Assembly (NCBI GenBank): GCA_963170055.1
Contig: CAUJGJ010000217.1
Span: 1 to 64,000, forward strand
From: Halisarca cf. caerulea
Taxonomy: Eukaryota > Porifera > Demospongiae > Chondrillida > Halisarcidae
Direction: 5' to 3'
DNA: 64,000 bases
The stretch's first letter is position 1. Every line of letters begins with the position of its first letter. The notes beneath the pieces were generated by a model, which saw only the letters and a list, made by a program, of their open reading frames with translations, searched no databases and was not told the DNA's origin. Below, in pieces: positions 34,901 to 50,000 of the stretch. Both the position numbers and the translations under genes were made by a program.

Positions 34901-37900
34901 CATTCCCAGTGGACACACATGAAGTTTCTGAAGTGCTGTGGGCGTATTTGTGTAGTGTTGGATATGCTGGTGCTAATACCAATATTTGGCACTAGCACCA
35001 CGCACATTCCCAGTGGACACACATGAAGTTTCTGAAGTGCTGTGGGCGTATTTGTGTAGTGTTGGATATGCTGGTTCTAATACCAATATTTGGCACTAGC
35101 ACCACGCACATTCCCAGTGGACACACATGAAGTTTCTGAAGTGCTGTGGGCGTATTTGTGTAGTGTTGGATATGCTGGTGTTAATACCAATATTTGGCAC
35201 TAGCACCACGCACATTCCCAGTGGACACACATGAAGTTTCTTAACTACTGTGGGCGTATTTGTGTGATGTTGGATATGCTGGTGGTAATACCAATATTTG
35301 GCACTAGCACCACGCACATTCCCAGTGGACACACATGACCTTTCTGAAGTGGTGTGGGCGTATTTGTGTAGTGTTGGATATGCTGGTGCTAATACCAATA
35401 TTTGGCACTAGCACCACGTACATTCCCAGTGGACACACATGAAGTTTCTGAAGTGCTGTGGGCGTATTTGTGTAGTGTTGGATATGCTGGTGCTAATACC
35501 AATATTTGGCACTAGCACCACACACATTCCCAGTGGACACACATGAAGTTTCTTAACTGCTGTGGGCGTATTTGTGTAGTGTTGGATATGCTGGTGCTAA
35601 TACCAATATTTGGCACTAGAACCACGCACATTCCCAGTGGACACACATGAAGTTTCTTAACTGCTGTGGGCGTATTTGTGTAGTGTTGGATATGCTGGTG
35701 CTAATACCAATATTTGGCACTAGCACCACGCACATTACCAGTGGAAACACATGAAGTTTCTTAACTACTGTGGGCGTATTTGTGTAGTGTTGGATATGCT
35801 GGTGCTAATACCAATATTTGGCACTAGCACCACGCACATTCCCAGTGGACACACATGAAGTTTCTTAACTGCTGTGGGCGTATTTGTGTAGTGTTGGATA
35901 TGCTGGTGCTAATACCAATATTTGGCACTAGCACCACGCACATTCCCAGTGGACACACATGAAGTTTCTTAACTGCTGTGGGCGTATTTGTGTAGTGTTG
36001 GATATGCTGGTGCTAATACCAATATTTGGCACTAGCACCGCGCACATTCCCAGTGGACACACATGAAGTTTCTTAACTGCTGTGGGCGTATTTGTGTAGT
36101 GTTGGATATGCTGGTGCTAATACCAATATTTGGCACTAGCACCACGCACATTCCCAGTGGTCACACATGACCTTTCTGAAGTGCTGTGGGCGTATTTGTG
36201 TAGTGTTGCATATGCTGGTGCTAATACCAATATTTGGCACTAGCACCACGCACATTCCCAGTGGACACACATGACCTTTCTGAAGTGCTTTGGGCGTATT
36301 TGCGTAGTGTTGGATATGCTGGTGCTAATACCAATATTTGGCACTAGCACCACGCTCATTCCCAGTGGACACACATGACCTTTCTGAAGTGCTGTGGGCG
36401 TATTTGTGTAGTGTTGGATATGCTGGTGCTAATACCAATATTTGGCACTAGCACCACGCACATTCCCAGTGGACACACATGAATTTCTGAAGTGCTGTGG
36501 GCGTATTTGTGTAGTGTTGGATATGCTGGTGCTAATACCAATATTTGGCACTAGCACCACGCACATTCCCAGTGGACACACATGAAGTTTCTGAAGTGCT
36601 GTGGGCGTATTTGTGTAGTGTTGGATATACTGGTGCTAATACCAATATTTGGCACTAGCACCACGCACATTCCCAGTGGACACACATGAAGTTTCTGAAG
36701 TGCTGTGGGCGTATTTGTGTAGTGTTGGATATGCTGGTTCTAATACCAATATTTGGCACTAGCACCACGCACATTCCCAGTGGACACACATGAAGTTTCT
36801 GAAGTGCTGTGGGCGTATTTGTGTAGTGTTGGATATGCTGGTGTTAATACCAATATTTGGCACTAGCACCACGCACATTCCCAGTGGACACACATGAAGT
36901 TTCTTAACTACTGTGGGCGTATTTGTGTGATGTTGGATATGCTGGTGGTAATACCAATATTTGGCACTAGCACCACGCACATTCCCAGTGGACAAACATG
37001 ACCTTTCTGAAGTGGTGTGGGCGTATTTGTGTAGTGTTGGATATGCTGGTGCTAATACCAATATTTGGCACTAGCACCACGCACATTCCCAGTGGACACA
37101 CATGAAGTTTCTTAACTGCTGTGGGCGTATTTGTGTAGTGTTGGATATGCTGGTGCTAATACCAATATTTGGCACTAGAACCACGCACATTCCCAGTGGA
37201 CACACATGAAGTTTCTTAACTGCTGTGGGCGTATTTGTGTAGTGTTGGATATGCTGGTGCTAATACCAATATTTGGCACTAGCACCACGCACATTACCAG
37301 TGGACACACATGAAGTTTCTTAACTACTGTGGGCGTATTTGTGTAGTGTTGGATATGCTGGTGCTAATACCAATATTTGGCACTAGCACCACGCACATTC
37401 CCAGTGGACACACATGAAGTTTCTTAACTGCTGTGGGCGTATTTGTGTAGTGTTGGATATGCTGGTGCTAATACCAATATTTGGCACTAGCACCACGCAC
37501 ATTCCCAGTGGACACACATGAAGTTTCTTAACTGCTGTGGGCGTATTTGTGTAGTGTTGGATATGCTGGTGCTAATACCAATATTTGGCACTAGCACCGC
37601 GCACATTCCCAGTGGACACACATGAAGTTTCTTAACTGCTGTGGGCGTATTTGTGTAGTGTTGGATATGCTGGTGCTAATACCAATATTTGGCACTAGCA
37701 CCGCGCACATTCCCAGTGGAAACACATGAAGTTTCTTAACTGCTGTGGGGGTATTTGTGTAGTGTTGGATATGCTGGTGCTAATACCAATATTTGGCACT
37801 AGCACCACGCACATTCCCAGTGGACACACATGAAGTTTCTGAAGTGCTGTGGGCGTATTTGTGTAGTGTTGGATATGCTGGTGCTAATACCAATATTTGG

Positions 37901-40270
37901 CACTAGCATCACACACATTCCCAGTGGACACACATGAAGTTTCTTATATGCTGTGGGCGTATTTGTGTAGTGTTGGATATGCTGGTGCTAATACCAATAT
38001 TTGGCACTAGAACCACGCACATTCCCAGTGGACACTCATGACCTTTCTGAAGTGCTGTGGGCGTATTTGTGTAGTGTTGCATATGCTGGTGCTAATACCA
38101 ATATTTGGCACTAGCACCACGCACATTCCCAGTGGAAACACATGAAGTTTCTGAAGTGCTGTGGGCGTATTTGTGTAGTGTTGGATATGCTGCTGCTAAT
38201 ACCAATATTTGGCACTAGCATCACACACATTCCCAGTGGACACACATGAAGTTTCTGAAATGCTGTGGGCGTATTTGTGTAGTGTTGGATATGCTTGTGC
38301 TAATACCAATATTTGGCACTAGCACCACGCACATTCCCAGTGGACACACATGAAGTTTCTTATATGCTGTGGGCGTATTTGTGTAGTGTTGGATATGCTG
38401 GTGCTAATACCAATATTTGGCACTAGCACCACGCACATTCCCAGTGGACACTCATGACCTTTCTAAAGTGCTGTGGGCGTATTTGTGTAGTGTTGCATAT
38501 GCTGGTGCTAATACCAATATTTGGCACTAGCACCACGCACATTCCCAGTGGAAACACATGAAGTTTCTGAAGTGCTGTGGGCGTATTTGTGTAGTGTTGG
38601 ATATGCTGCTGCTAATACCAATATTTGGCACTAGCATCACACACATTCCCAGTGGACACACATAAAGTTTCTGAAGTGCTGTGGGCGTATTTGTGTAGTG
38701 TTGGATATGTTTGTGCTAATACCAATATTTGGCACTAGCACCACGCACATTCCCAGTGGACACACATGAAGTTTCTTAACTGCTGTGGGCGTATTTGTGT
38801 AGTGTTGGATATGCTGGTGCTAATACCAATATTTGGCACTAGAACCACGCACATTCCCAGTGGACACACATGAAGTTTCTTAACTGCTGTGGGCGTATTT
38901 GTGTAGTGTTGGATATGCTGGTGCTAATACCAATATTTGGCACTAGCACCACACACATTCCCAGTGGACACACATGAATTTCTGAAGTGCTGTGGGCGTA
39001 TTTGTGTAGTGTTGGATATGCTGGTGCTAATACCAATATTTGGCACTAGCACCACGCACATTCCCAGTGGACACACATGAAGTTTCTGAAGTGCTGTGGG
39101 CGTATTTGTGTAGTGTTGGATATGCTGGTGCTAATACCAATATTTGGCACTAGCACCACGCACATTCCCAGTGGACACACATGAAGTTTCTGAAGTGCTG
39201 TGGGCGTATTTGTGTAGTGTTGGATATGCTGGTTCTAATACCAATATTTGGCACTAGCACCACGCACATTCCCAGTGGACACACATGAAGTTTCTGAAGT
39301 GCTGTGGGCGTATTTGTGTAGTGTTGGATATGCTGGTGTTAATACCAATATTTGGCACTAGCACCACGCACATTCCCAGTGGACACACATGAAGTTTCTT
39401 AACTACTGTGGGCGTATTTGTGTGATGTTGGATATGCTGGTGGTAATACCAATATTTGGCACTAGCACCACGCACATTCCCAGTGGACACACATGACCTT
39501 TCTGAAGTGGTGTGGGCGTATTTGTGTAGTGTTGGATATGCTGGTGCTAATACCAATATTTGGCACTAGCACCACGTACATTCCCAGTGGACACACATGA
39601 AGTTTCTGAAGTGCTGTGGGCGTATTTGTGTAGTGTTGGATATGCTGGTGCTAATACCAATATTTGGCACTAGCACCACGCACATTCCCAGTGGACACAC
39701 ATGAAGTTTCTTAACTGCTGTGGGCGTATTTGTGTAGTGTTGGATATGCTGGTGCTAATACCAATATTTGGCACTAGAACCACGCACATTCCCAGTGGAC
39801 ACACATGAAGTTTCTTAACTGCTGTGGGCGTATTTGTGTAGTGTTGGATATGCTGGTGCTAATACCAATATTTGGCACTAGCACCACGCACATTACCAGT
39901 GGACACACATGAAGTTTCTTAACTACTGTGGGCGTATTTGTGTAGTGTTGGATATGCTGGTGCTAATACCAATATTTGGCACTAGCACCACGCACATTCC
40001 CAGTGGACACACATGAAGTTTCTTAACTGCTGTGGGCGTATTTGTGTAGTGTTGGATATGCTGGTGCTAATACCAATATTTGGCACTAGCACCACGCACA
40101 TTCCCAGTGGACACACATGAAGTTTCTTAACTGCTGTGGGCGTATTTGTGTAGTGTTGGATATGCTGGTGCTAATACCAATATTTTTCACTAGCACCGCG
40201 CACATTCCCAGTGGACACACATGAAGTTTCTTAACTGCTGTGGGCGTATTTGTGTAGTGTTGGATATGCT
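31955..40270. repeat. Higher-order repeat: 40-mer (4158 bp), two copies
   Basis: Offsets of exactly 4158 bp (40 monomers minus 2 bp) link 32198/36356, 32601/36759, 34681/38839 and 35096/39254. An inner block repeats at alternating steps of 2495 and 1663 bp (32601, 35096, 36759, 39254), so the 40-mer is itself built from an earlier duplication. Both 1-bp deletions (acatgaatttctg) are shared between copies. Confidence 0.85.
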
Positions 40271-40889
40271 GGTGCTAATACCAATATTTGGCACTAGCAC
40301 CGCGCACATTCCCAGTGGAAACACATGAAGTTTCTTAACTGCTGTGGGGGTATTTGTGTAGTGTTGGATATGCTGGTGCTAATACCAATATTTGGCACTA
40401 GCACCACGCACATTCCCAGTGGACACACATGAAGTTTCTGAAGTGCTGTGGGCGTATTTGTGTAGTGTTGGATATGCTGGTGCTAATACCAATATTTGGC
40501 ACTAGCATCACACACATTCCCAGTGGACACACATGAAGTTTCTTATATGCTGTGGGCGTATTTGTGTAGTGTTGGATATGCTGGTGCTAATACCAATATT
40601 TGGCACTAGAACCACGCACATTCCCAGTGGACACTCATGACCTTTCTGAAGTGCTGTGGGCGTATTTGTGTAGTGTTGCATATGCTGGTGCTAATACCAA
40701 TATTTGGCACTAGCACCACGCACATTCCCAGTGGAAACACATGAAGTTTCTGAAGTGCTGTGGGCGTATTTGTGTAGTGTTGGATATGCTGCTGCTAATA
40801 CCAATATTTGGCACTAGCATCACACACATTCCCAGTGGACACACATGAAGTTTCTGAAATGCTGTGGGCGTATTTGTGTAGTGTTGGAT

Positions 40890-43800
40890 ATGCTTGTGCT
40901 AATACCAATATTTGGCACTAGCACCACGCACATTCCCAGTGGACACACATGAAGTTTCTTATATGCTGTGGGCGTATTTGTGTAGTGTTGGATATGCTGG
41001 TGCTAATACCAATATTTGGCACTAGCACCACGCACATTCCCAGTGGACACTCATGACCTTTCTAAAGTGCTGTGGGCGTATTTGTGTAGTGTTGCATATG
41101 CTGGTGCTAATACCAATATTTGGCACTAGCACCACGCACATTCCCAGTGGAAACACATGAAGTTTCTGAAGTGCTGTGGGCGTATTTGTGTAGTGTTGGA
41201 TATGCTGCTGCTAATACCAATATTTGGCACTAGCATCACACACATTCCCAGTGGACACACATGAAGTTTCTGAAGTGCTGTGGGCGTATTTGTGTAGTGT
41301 TGGATATGTTTGTGCTAATACCAATATTTGGCATTAGCACCACGCACATTCCCAGTGGACACACATGAAGTTTCTTAACTGCTGTGGGCGTATTTGTGTA
41401 GTGTTGGATATGCTGGTGCTAATACCAATATTTGGCACTAGAACCACGCACATTCCCAGTGGACACACATGAAGTTTCTTAACTGCTGTGGGCGTATTTG
41501 TGTAGTGTTGGATATGCTGGTGCTAATACCAATATTTGGCACTAGAACCACGCACATTACCAGTGGACACACATGAAGTTTCTTAACTGCTGTGGGCGTA
41601 TTTGTGTAGTGTTGGATATGCTGGTGCTAATACCAATATTTGGCACTAGCACCACGCACATTCCCAGTGGACACACATGAAGTTTCTTAACTGCTGTGGG
41701 CGTATTTGTGTAGTGTTGGATATGCTGGTGCTAATACCAATATTTGGCACTAGCACCACGCACATTCCCAGTGGACACACATGAAGTTTCTTAACTGCTG
41801 TGGGCGTATTTGTGTAGTGTTGGATATGCTGGTGCTAATACCAATATTTGGCACTAGCACCGCGCACATTCCCATTGGACACACATGAAGTTTCTTAACT
41901 GCTGTGGGCGTATTTGTGTAGTGTTGGATATGCTGGTGCTAATACCAATATTATGCACTAGCACCGCGCACATTCCCAGTGGACACACATGAAGTTTCTT
42001 AACTGCTGTGGGCGTATTTGTGTAGTGTTGGATATGCTGGTGCTAATACCAATATTTGGCACTAGCACCACGCACATTCCCAGTGGACACACATGAAGTT
42101 TCTGAAGTGCTGTGGGCGTATTTGTGTAGTGTTGGATATGCTGGTGCTAATACCAATATTTGGCACTAGCACCACGCACATTCCCAGTGGACACACATGA
42201 AGTTTCTTAACTACTGTGGGCGTATTTGTGTAGTGTTGGATATGCTGGTGCAAATACCAATATTTGGCACTAGCACCAAGCACATTCCCAGTTTACACAC
42301 ATGACCCTTCTGAAGTGCTGTGGGCGTATTTGTGTAGTGTTGGATATGCTGGTGCTAATACCAATATTTGGCACTAGAACCACGCACATTACCAGTGGAC
42401 ACACATGAAGTTTCTTAACTACTGTGGGCGTATTTGTGTAGTGTTGGATATGCTGGTGCTAATACCAATATTTGGCACTAGCACCACGCACATTCCCATT
42501 GGACACACATGAAGTTTCTTAACTGCTGTGGGCGTATTTGTGTAGTGTTGGATATGCTGGTGCTAATACCAATATTTGGCACTAGCACCACGCACATTCC
42601 CAGTGGACACACATGAAGTTTCTTAACTGCTGTGGGCGTATTTGTGTAGTGTTGGATATGCTGGTGCTAATACCAATATTTGGCACTAGCACCGCGCACA
42701 TTCCCATTGGACACACATGAAGTTTCTTAACTGCTGTGGGCGTATTTGTGTAGTGTTGGATATGCTGGTGCTAATACCAATATTTGGCACTAGCACCGCG
42801 CACATTCCCAGTGGACACACATGAAGTTTCTTAACTGCTGTGGGCGTATTTGTGTAGTGTTGGATATGCTGGTGCTAATACCAATATTTGGCACTAGCAC
42901 CACGCACATTCCCAGTGGACACACATGAAGTTTCTGAAGTGCTGTGGGCGTATTTGTGTAGTGTTGGATATGCTGGTGCTAATACCAATATTTGGCACTA
43001 GCACCACGCACATTCCCAGTGGACACACATGCAGTTTCTGAATTGCTGTGGGCGTATTTGTGTAGTGTTGGATATGCTGGTGCTAATACCAATATTTGGC
43101 ACTAGCACCACGCACATTCCCAGTGGACACACATGAAGTTTCTTAACTACTGTGGGCGTATTTGTGTAGTGTTGGATATGCTGGTGCAAATACCAATATT
43201 TGGCACTAGCACCAAGCACATTCCCAGTTTACACACATGACCTATCTGAAGTGCTGTGGGCGTATTTGTGTAGTGTTGGATATGCTGGTGCTAATACCAA
43301 TATTTGGCACTAGCACCACGCACATTCCCAGTGGACACACATGAAGTTTCTGAATTGCTGTGGGCGTATTTGTGTAGTGTTGGATATGCTGGTGCTAATA
43401 CCAATATTTGGCACTAGCACCACGCACATTCCCAGTGGACACACATGAAGTTTCTTAACTACTGTGGGCGTATTTGTGTAGTGTTGGATATGCTGGTGCA
43501 AATACCAATATTTGGCACTAGCACCACGCACATTCCCAGTGGAAACACATGAAGTTTCTTAACTACTGTGGGCGTATTTGTGTAGTGTTGGATATGCTGG
43601 TGCTAATACCAATATTTGGCACTAGCACCAAGCACATTCCCAGTTTACACACATGACCTATCTGAAGTGCTGTGGGCGTATTTGTGTAGTGTTGGATATG
43701 CTGGTGCTAATACCAATATTTGGCACTAGCATCACACACATTCCCAGTGGACACACATGAAGTTTCTTATATGCTGTGGGCGTATTTGTGTAGTGTTGGA

Positions 43801-46800
43801 TATGCTGGTGCTAATACCAATATTTGGCACTAGCACCACGCACATTCCCAGTGGAAACACATGAAGTTTCTTAACTACTGTGGGCATATTTGTGTAGTGT
43901 TAAATATGCTGGTACTCATACCAATATTTGGCACTAGAACCAAGCACATTCCCAGGGGACACACATGAAGTTTCTTATATGCTGTGGGCGTATTTGTGTA
44001 GTGTTGGATATGCTTGTGCTAATACCAATATTTGGCACTAGCACCACGCACATTCCCAGTGGACACACATGAAGTTTCTTATATGCTGTGGGCGTATTTG
44101 TGTAGTGTTGGATATGCTGGTGCTAATACCAATATTTGGCACTAGCACCACGCACATTCCCAGTGGACACTCATGACCTTTCTAAAGTGCTGTGGGCGTA
44201 TTTGTGTAGTGTTGCATATGCTGGTGCTAATACCAATATTTGGCACTAGCACCACGCACATTCCCAGTGGAAACACATGAAGTTTCTGAAGTGCTGTGGG
44301 CGTATTTGTGTAGTGTTGGATATGCTGCTGCTAATACCAATATTTGGCACTAGCATCACACACATTCCCAGTGGACACACATGAAGTTTCTGAAGTGCTG
44401 TGGGCGTATTTGTGTAGTGTTGGATATGCTTGTGCTAATACCAATATTTGGCACTAGCACCACGCACATTCCCAGGGGACACACATGAAGTTTCTTAACT
44501 GCTGTGGGCGTATTTGTGTAGTGTTGGATATGCTGGTGCTAATACCAATATTTGGCACTAGAACCACGCACATTCCCAGTGGACACACATGAAGTTTCTT
44601 AACTGCTGTGGGCGTATTTGTGTAGTGTTGGATATGCTGGTGCTAATACCAATATTTGGCACTAGAACCACGCACATTACCAGTGGACACACATGAAGTT
44701 TCTTAACTACTGTGGGCGTATTTGTGTAGTGTTGGATATGCTGGTGCTAATACCAATATTTGGCACTAGCACCACGCACATTCCCATTGGACACACATGA
44801 AGTTTCTTAACTGCTGTGGGCGTATTTGTGTAGTGTTGGATATGCTGGTGCTAATACCAATATTTGGCACTAGCACCACGCACATTCCCAGTGGACACAC
44901 ATGAAGTTTCTTAACTGCTGTGGGCGTATTTGTGTAGTGTTGGATATGCTGGTGCTAATACCAATATTTGGCACTAGCACCGCGCACATTCCCATTGGAC
45001 ACACATGAAGTTTCTTAACTGCTGTGGGCGTATTTGTGTAGTGTTGGATATGCTGGTGCTAATACCAATATTTGGCACTAGCACCGCGCACATTCCCAGT
45101 GGACACACATGAAGTTTCTTAACTGCTGTGGGCGTATTTGTGTAGTGTTGGATATGCTGGTGCTAATACCAATATTTGGCTCTAGCACCACGCACATTCC
45201 CAGTGGACACACATGAAGTTTCTGAAGTGCTGTGGGCGTATTTGTGTAGTGTTGGATATGCTGGTGCTAATACCAATATTTGGCACTAGAACAACGCACA
45301 TTCCCAGTGGACACACATGCAGTTTCTGAATTGCTGTGGGCGTATTTGTGTAGTGTTGGATATGCTGGTGCTAATACCAATATTTGGCACTAGCACCACG
45401 CACATTCCCAGTGGACACACATGAAGTTTCTTAACTACTGTGGGCGTATTTGTGTAGTGTTGGATATGCTGGTGCAAATACCAATATTTGGCACTAGCAC
45501 CAAGCACATTCCCAGTTTACACACATGACCTATCTGAAGTGCTGTGGGCGTATTTGTGTAGTGTTGGATATGCTGGTGCTAATACCAATATTTGGCACTA
45601 GAACCACGCACATTACCAGTGGACACACATGAAGTTTCTTAACTACTGTGGGCGTATTTGTGTAGTGTTGGATATGCTGGTGCTAATACCAATATTTGGC
45701 ACTAGCACCACGCACATTCCCATTGGACACACATGAAGTTTCTTAACTGCTGTGGGCGTATTTGTGTAGTGTTGGATATGCTGGTGCTAATACCAATATT
45801 TGGCACTAGCACCACGCACATTCCCAGTGGACACACATGAAGTTTCTTAACTGCTGTGGGCGTATTTGTGTAGTGTTGGATATGCTGGTGCTAATACCAA
45901 TATTTGGCACTAGCACCGCGCACATTCCCATTGGACACACATGAAGTTTCTTAACTGCTGTGGGCGTATTTGTGTAGTGTTGGATATGCTGGTGCTAATA
46001 CCAATATTTGGCACTAGCACCACGCACATTCCCAGTGGACACACATGAAGTTTCTGAAGTGCTGTGGGCGTATTTGTGTAGTGTTGGATATGCTGGTGCT
46101 AATACCAATATTTGGCACTAGCACCACGCACATTCCCAGTGGACACACATGCAGTTTCTGAATTGCTGTGGGCGTATTTGTGTAGTGTTGGATATGCTGG
46201 TGCTAATACCAATATTTGGCACTAGCACCACGCACATTCCCAGTGGACACACATGAAGTTTCTTAACTACTGTGGGCGTATTTGTGTAGTGTTGGATATG
46301 CTGGTGCAAATACCAATATTTGGCACTAGCACCAAGCACATTCCCAGTTTACACACATGACCTATCTGAAGTGCTGTGGGCGTATTTGTGTAGTGTTGGA
46401 TATGCTGGTGCTAATACCAATATTTGGCACTAGCACCACGCACATTCCCAGTGGACACACATGAAGTTTCTGAATTGCTGTGGGCGTATTTGTGTAGTGT
46501 TGGATATGCTGGTGCAAATACCAATATTTGGCACTAGCACCACGCACATTCCCAGTGGAAACACATGAAGTTTCTTAACTACTGTGGGCGTATTTGTGTA
46601 GTGTTGGATATGCTGGTGCTAATACCAATATTTGGCACTAGCACCAAGCACATTCCCAGTTTACACACATGACCTATCTGAAGTGCTGTGGGCGTATTTG
46701 TGTAGTGTTGGATATGCTGGTGCTAATACCAATATTTGGCACTAGCATCACACACATTCCCAGTGGACACACATGAAGTTTCTTATATGCTGTGGGCGTA

Positions 46801-47000
46801 TTTGTGTAGTGTTGGATATGCTGGTGCTAATACCAATATTTGGCACTAGCACCACGCACATTCCCAGTGGAAACACATGAAGTTTCTTAACTACTGTGGG
46901 CATATTTGTGTAGTGTTAAATATGCTGGTACTCATACCAATATTTGGCACTAGAACCAAGCACATTCCCAGGGGACACACATGAAGTTTCTTATATGCTG
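40890..47000. repeat. Higher-order repeat: ~30-mer (3120 bp), about two copies
   Basis: Variant order from about 40915 repeats from about 44035 at an offset of 3120 bp. Beyond 43.5 kb the offset falls to 3016 bp (29 monomers), e.g. the ttaaatatgctggtactcat variant at about 43900 and 46916, so one monomer was lost in the second copy. Confidence 0.75.
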
Positions 47001-50000
47001 TGGGCGTATTTGTGTAGTGTTGGATATGCTGGTGCAAATACCAAGATTTGCACTAGCACCACGCACATTCCCAGTGGAAACACATGAAGTTTCTTAACCA
47101 CTGTGGGCGTATTTGTGTAGTGTTGGATATGCTGGTACAAATACCAATATTTGGCACTAGAACCAAGCACATTCCCAGGGGACACACATGACCTTTCTAA
47201 AGTGCTGTGGGAGTATTTGTGTAGTGTTCGATATGCTGGTTCTAATACCAATATTTTGCACTAGCACCACGCACATTCCCAGTGGACACACATGACCTTT
47301 CTGAAGTGCTGTGGGCGTATTTGTGTAGTGTTGGATATGCTGGTGCTAATACCAATATTTGGCACTAGCACCACGCACATTCCCAGTGGAAACACATGAA
47401 GTTTCTTAACTACTGTGGGCGTATTTGTGTAGTGTTGGATATGCTGGTGCTAATACCAATATTTGGCACTAGCACCAAGCACATTCCCAGTTTACACACA
47501 TGACCTATCTGAAGTGCTGTGGGCGTATTTGTGTAGTGTTGGATATGGTGGTGCTAATACCAATATTTGGCACTAGCACCACGCACATTCCCAGGGGACA
47601 CACATGACCTTTCTGAAGTGCTGTGGGCGTATTTGTGTAGTGTTGGATATGCTGGTTCTAATACCAATATTTGGCACTAGAACCACGCACATTACCAGTG
47701 GACACACATGACCTTTCTGAAGTGCTGTGGGCGTATTTGTGTAGTGTTGGATATGCTGGTGCTAATACCAATATTTGGCACTAGCACCACGCACATTCCC
47801 AGTGGACACACATGAAGTTTCTTAACTACTGTGGGCGTATTTGTGTAGTGTTGGATATGCTGGTGCTAATACCAATATTTGGCACTAGCACCACGCACAT
47901 TCCCAGTGGAAACACATGAAGTTTCTTAACTACTGTGGGCGTATTTGTGTAGTGTTGGATATGCTGGTGCTAATTCCAATATTTGGAACTAGCACCAAGC
48001 ACATTCCCAGTTTACACACATGACCTATCTGAAGTGCTGTGGGCGTATTTGTGTAGTGTTGGATATGCTGGTGCTAATACCAATATTTGGCACTAGCATC
48101 ACACACATTCCCAGTGGACACACATGAAGTTTCTTATATGCTGTGGGCGTATTTGTGTAGTGTTGGATATGCTGGTGCTAATACCAATATTTGGCACTAG
48201 CACCACGCACATTCCCAGTGGAAACACATGAAGTTTCTTAACTACTGTGGGCGTATTTGTGTAGTGTTAAATATGCTGGTACTAATACACATAATTTGCA
48301 CTAGAACCAAGCACATTCCCAGTGGACACACATGAAGTTTCTTATATGCTGTGGGCGTATTTGTGTAGTGTTGGATATGCTGGTGCAAATACCAATATTT
48401 GCACTAGCACCACGCGCATTCCCAGTGGAAACACATGAAGTTTCTTAACCACTGTGGGCGTATTTGTGTAGTGTTGGATATGCTGTTGCTAATACCAATA
48501 TTTGGCACTAGAACCAAGCACATTCCCAGGGGACACACATGACCTTTCTAAAGTGCTGTGGGAGTATTTGTGTAGTGTTGGATATGCTGGTTCTAATACC
48601 AATATTTTGCAATAGCACCACGCACAGTCCCAGTGGACACACATGACCTTTCTGAAGTGCTGTGGGCGTATTTGTGTAGTGTTGGATATGCTGGTGCTAA
48701 TACCAATATTTGGCACTAGCACCACGCACATTCCCAGTGGACACACATGAAGTTTCTGAAGTGTTGTGGGCGTATTTGCGTAGTGTTGGATATGCTGGTG
48801 CTAATACCAATATTTGGCACTAGCACCACGCTCATTCCCAGTGGACACACATGACCTTTCTGAAGTGCTGTGGGCGTATTTGTGTAGTGTTGGATATGCT
48901 GGTGCTAATACCAATATTTGGCACTAGCACCACGCACATTCCCAGTGGAAACACATGAAGTTTCTTAACTACTGTGGGCGTATTTGTGTAGTGTTGGATA
49001 TGCTGGTGCTAATACCAATATTTGACACTAGCACCAAGCACATTCCCAGTTTACACACATGACCTATCTGAAGTGCTGTGGGCGTATTTGTGTAGTGTTG
49101 GATATGGAGGTGCTAATACCAATATTTGGCACTAGCACCACGCACATTCCCAGGGGACACACATGACCTTTCTGAAGTGCTGTGGGCGTATTTGTGTAGT
49201 GTTGGATATGCTGGTGCTAATACCAATATTTGGCACTATCACCACGCTCATTCCCAGTGGACACACATGACCTTTCTGAAGTGCTGTGGGCGTATTTGTG
49301 TAGTGTTGGATATGCTGGTGCTAATACCAATATTTGGCACTAGCACCACGCACATTCCCAGTGGACACACATGAAGTTTCTTAACTACTGTGGGCGTATT
49401 TGTGTAGTGTTGGATATGCTGGTGCTAATACCAATATTTGGCACTAGCACCACGCACATTCCCAGGGGACACACATGACCTTTCTGAAGTGCTGTGGGCG
49501 TATTTGTGTAGTGTTGGATATGCTGGTGCTAATACCAATATTTGGCACTAGCACCAAGCACATTCCCAGTGGACACACATGAAGTTTCTGAAGTGCTGTG
49601 GGCGTATTTGTGTAGTGTTGGATATGCTGGTGCTAATACCAATATTTGGCACTAGCACCACGCACATTCCCAGTGGACACACATGAAGTTTCTTAACTAC
49701 TGTGGGCGTATTTGTGTAGTGTTGGATATGCTGGTGCTAATACCAATATTTGGCACTAGCACCACGCACATTCCCAGGGGACACACATGACCTTTCTGAA
49801 GTGCTGTGGGCGTATTTGTGTAGTGTTGGATATGCTGGTACTAATACCAATATTTGGCACTAGAACCAAGCACATTCCCAGGGGACACACATGACCTTTC
49901 TGAAGTGCTGTGGGAGAATTTGTGTAGTGTTGGATATGCTGGTGCAAATACCAATATTTGGCACTAGCACCACGCACATTCCCAGTGGACACACATGAAG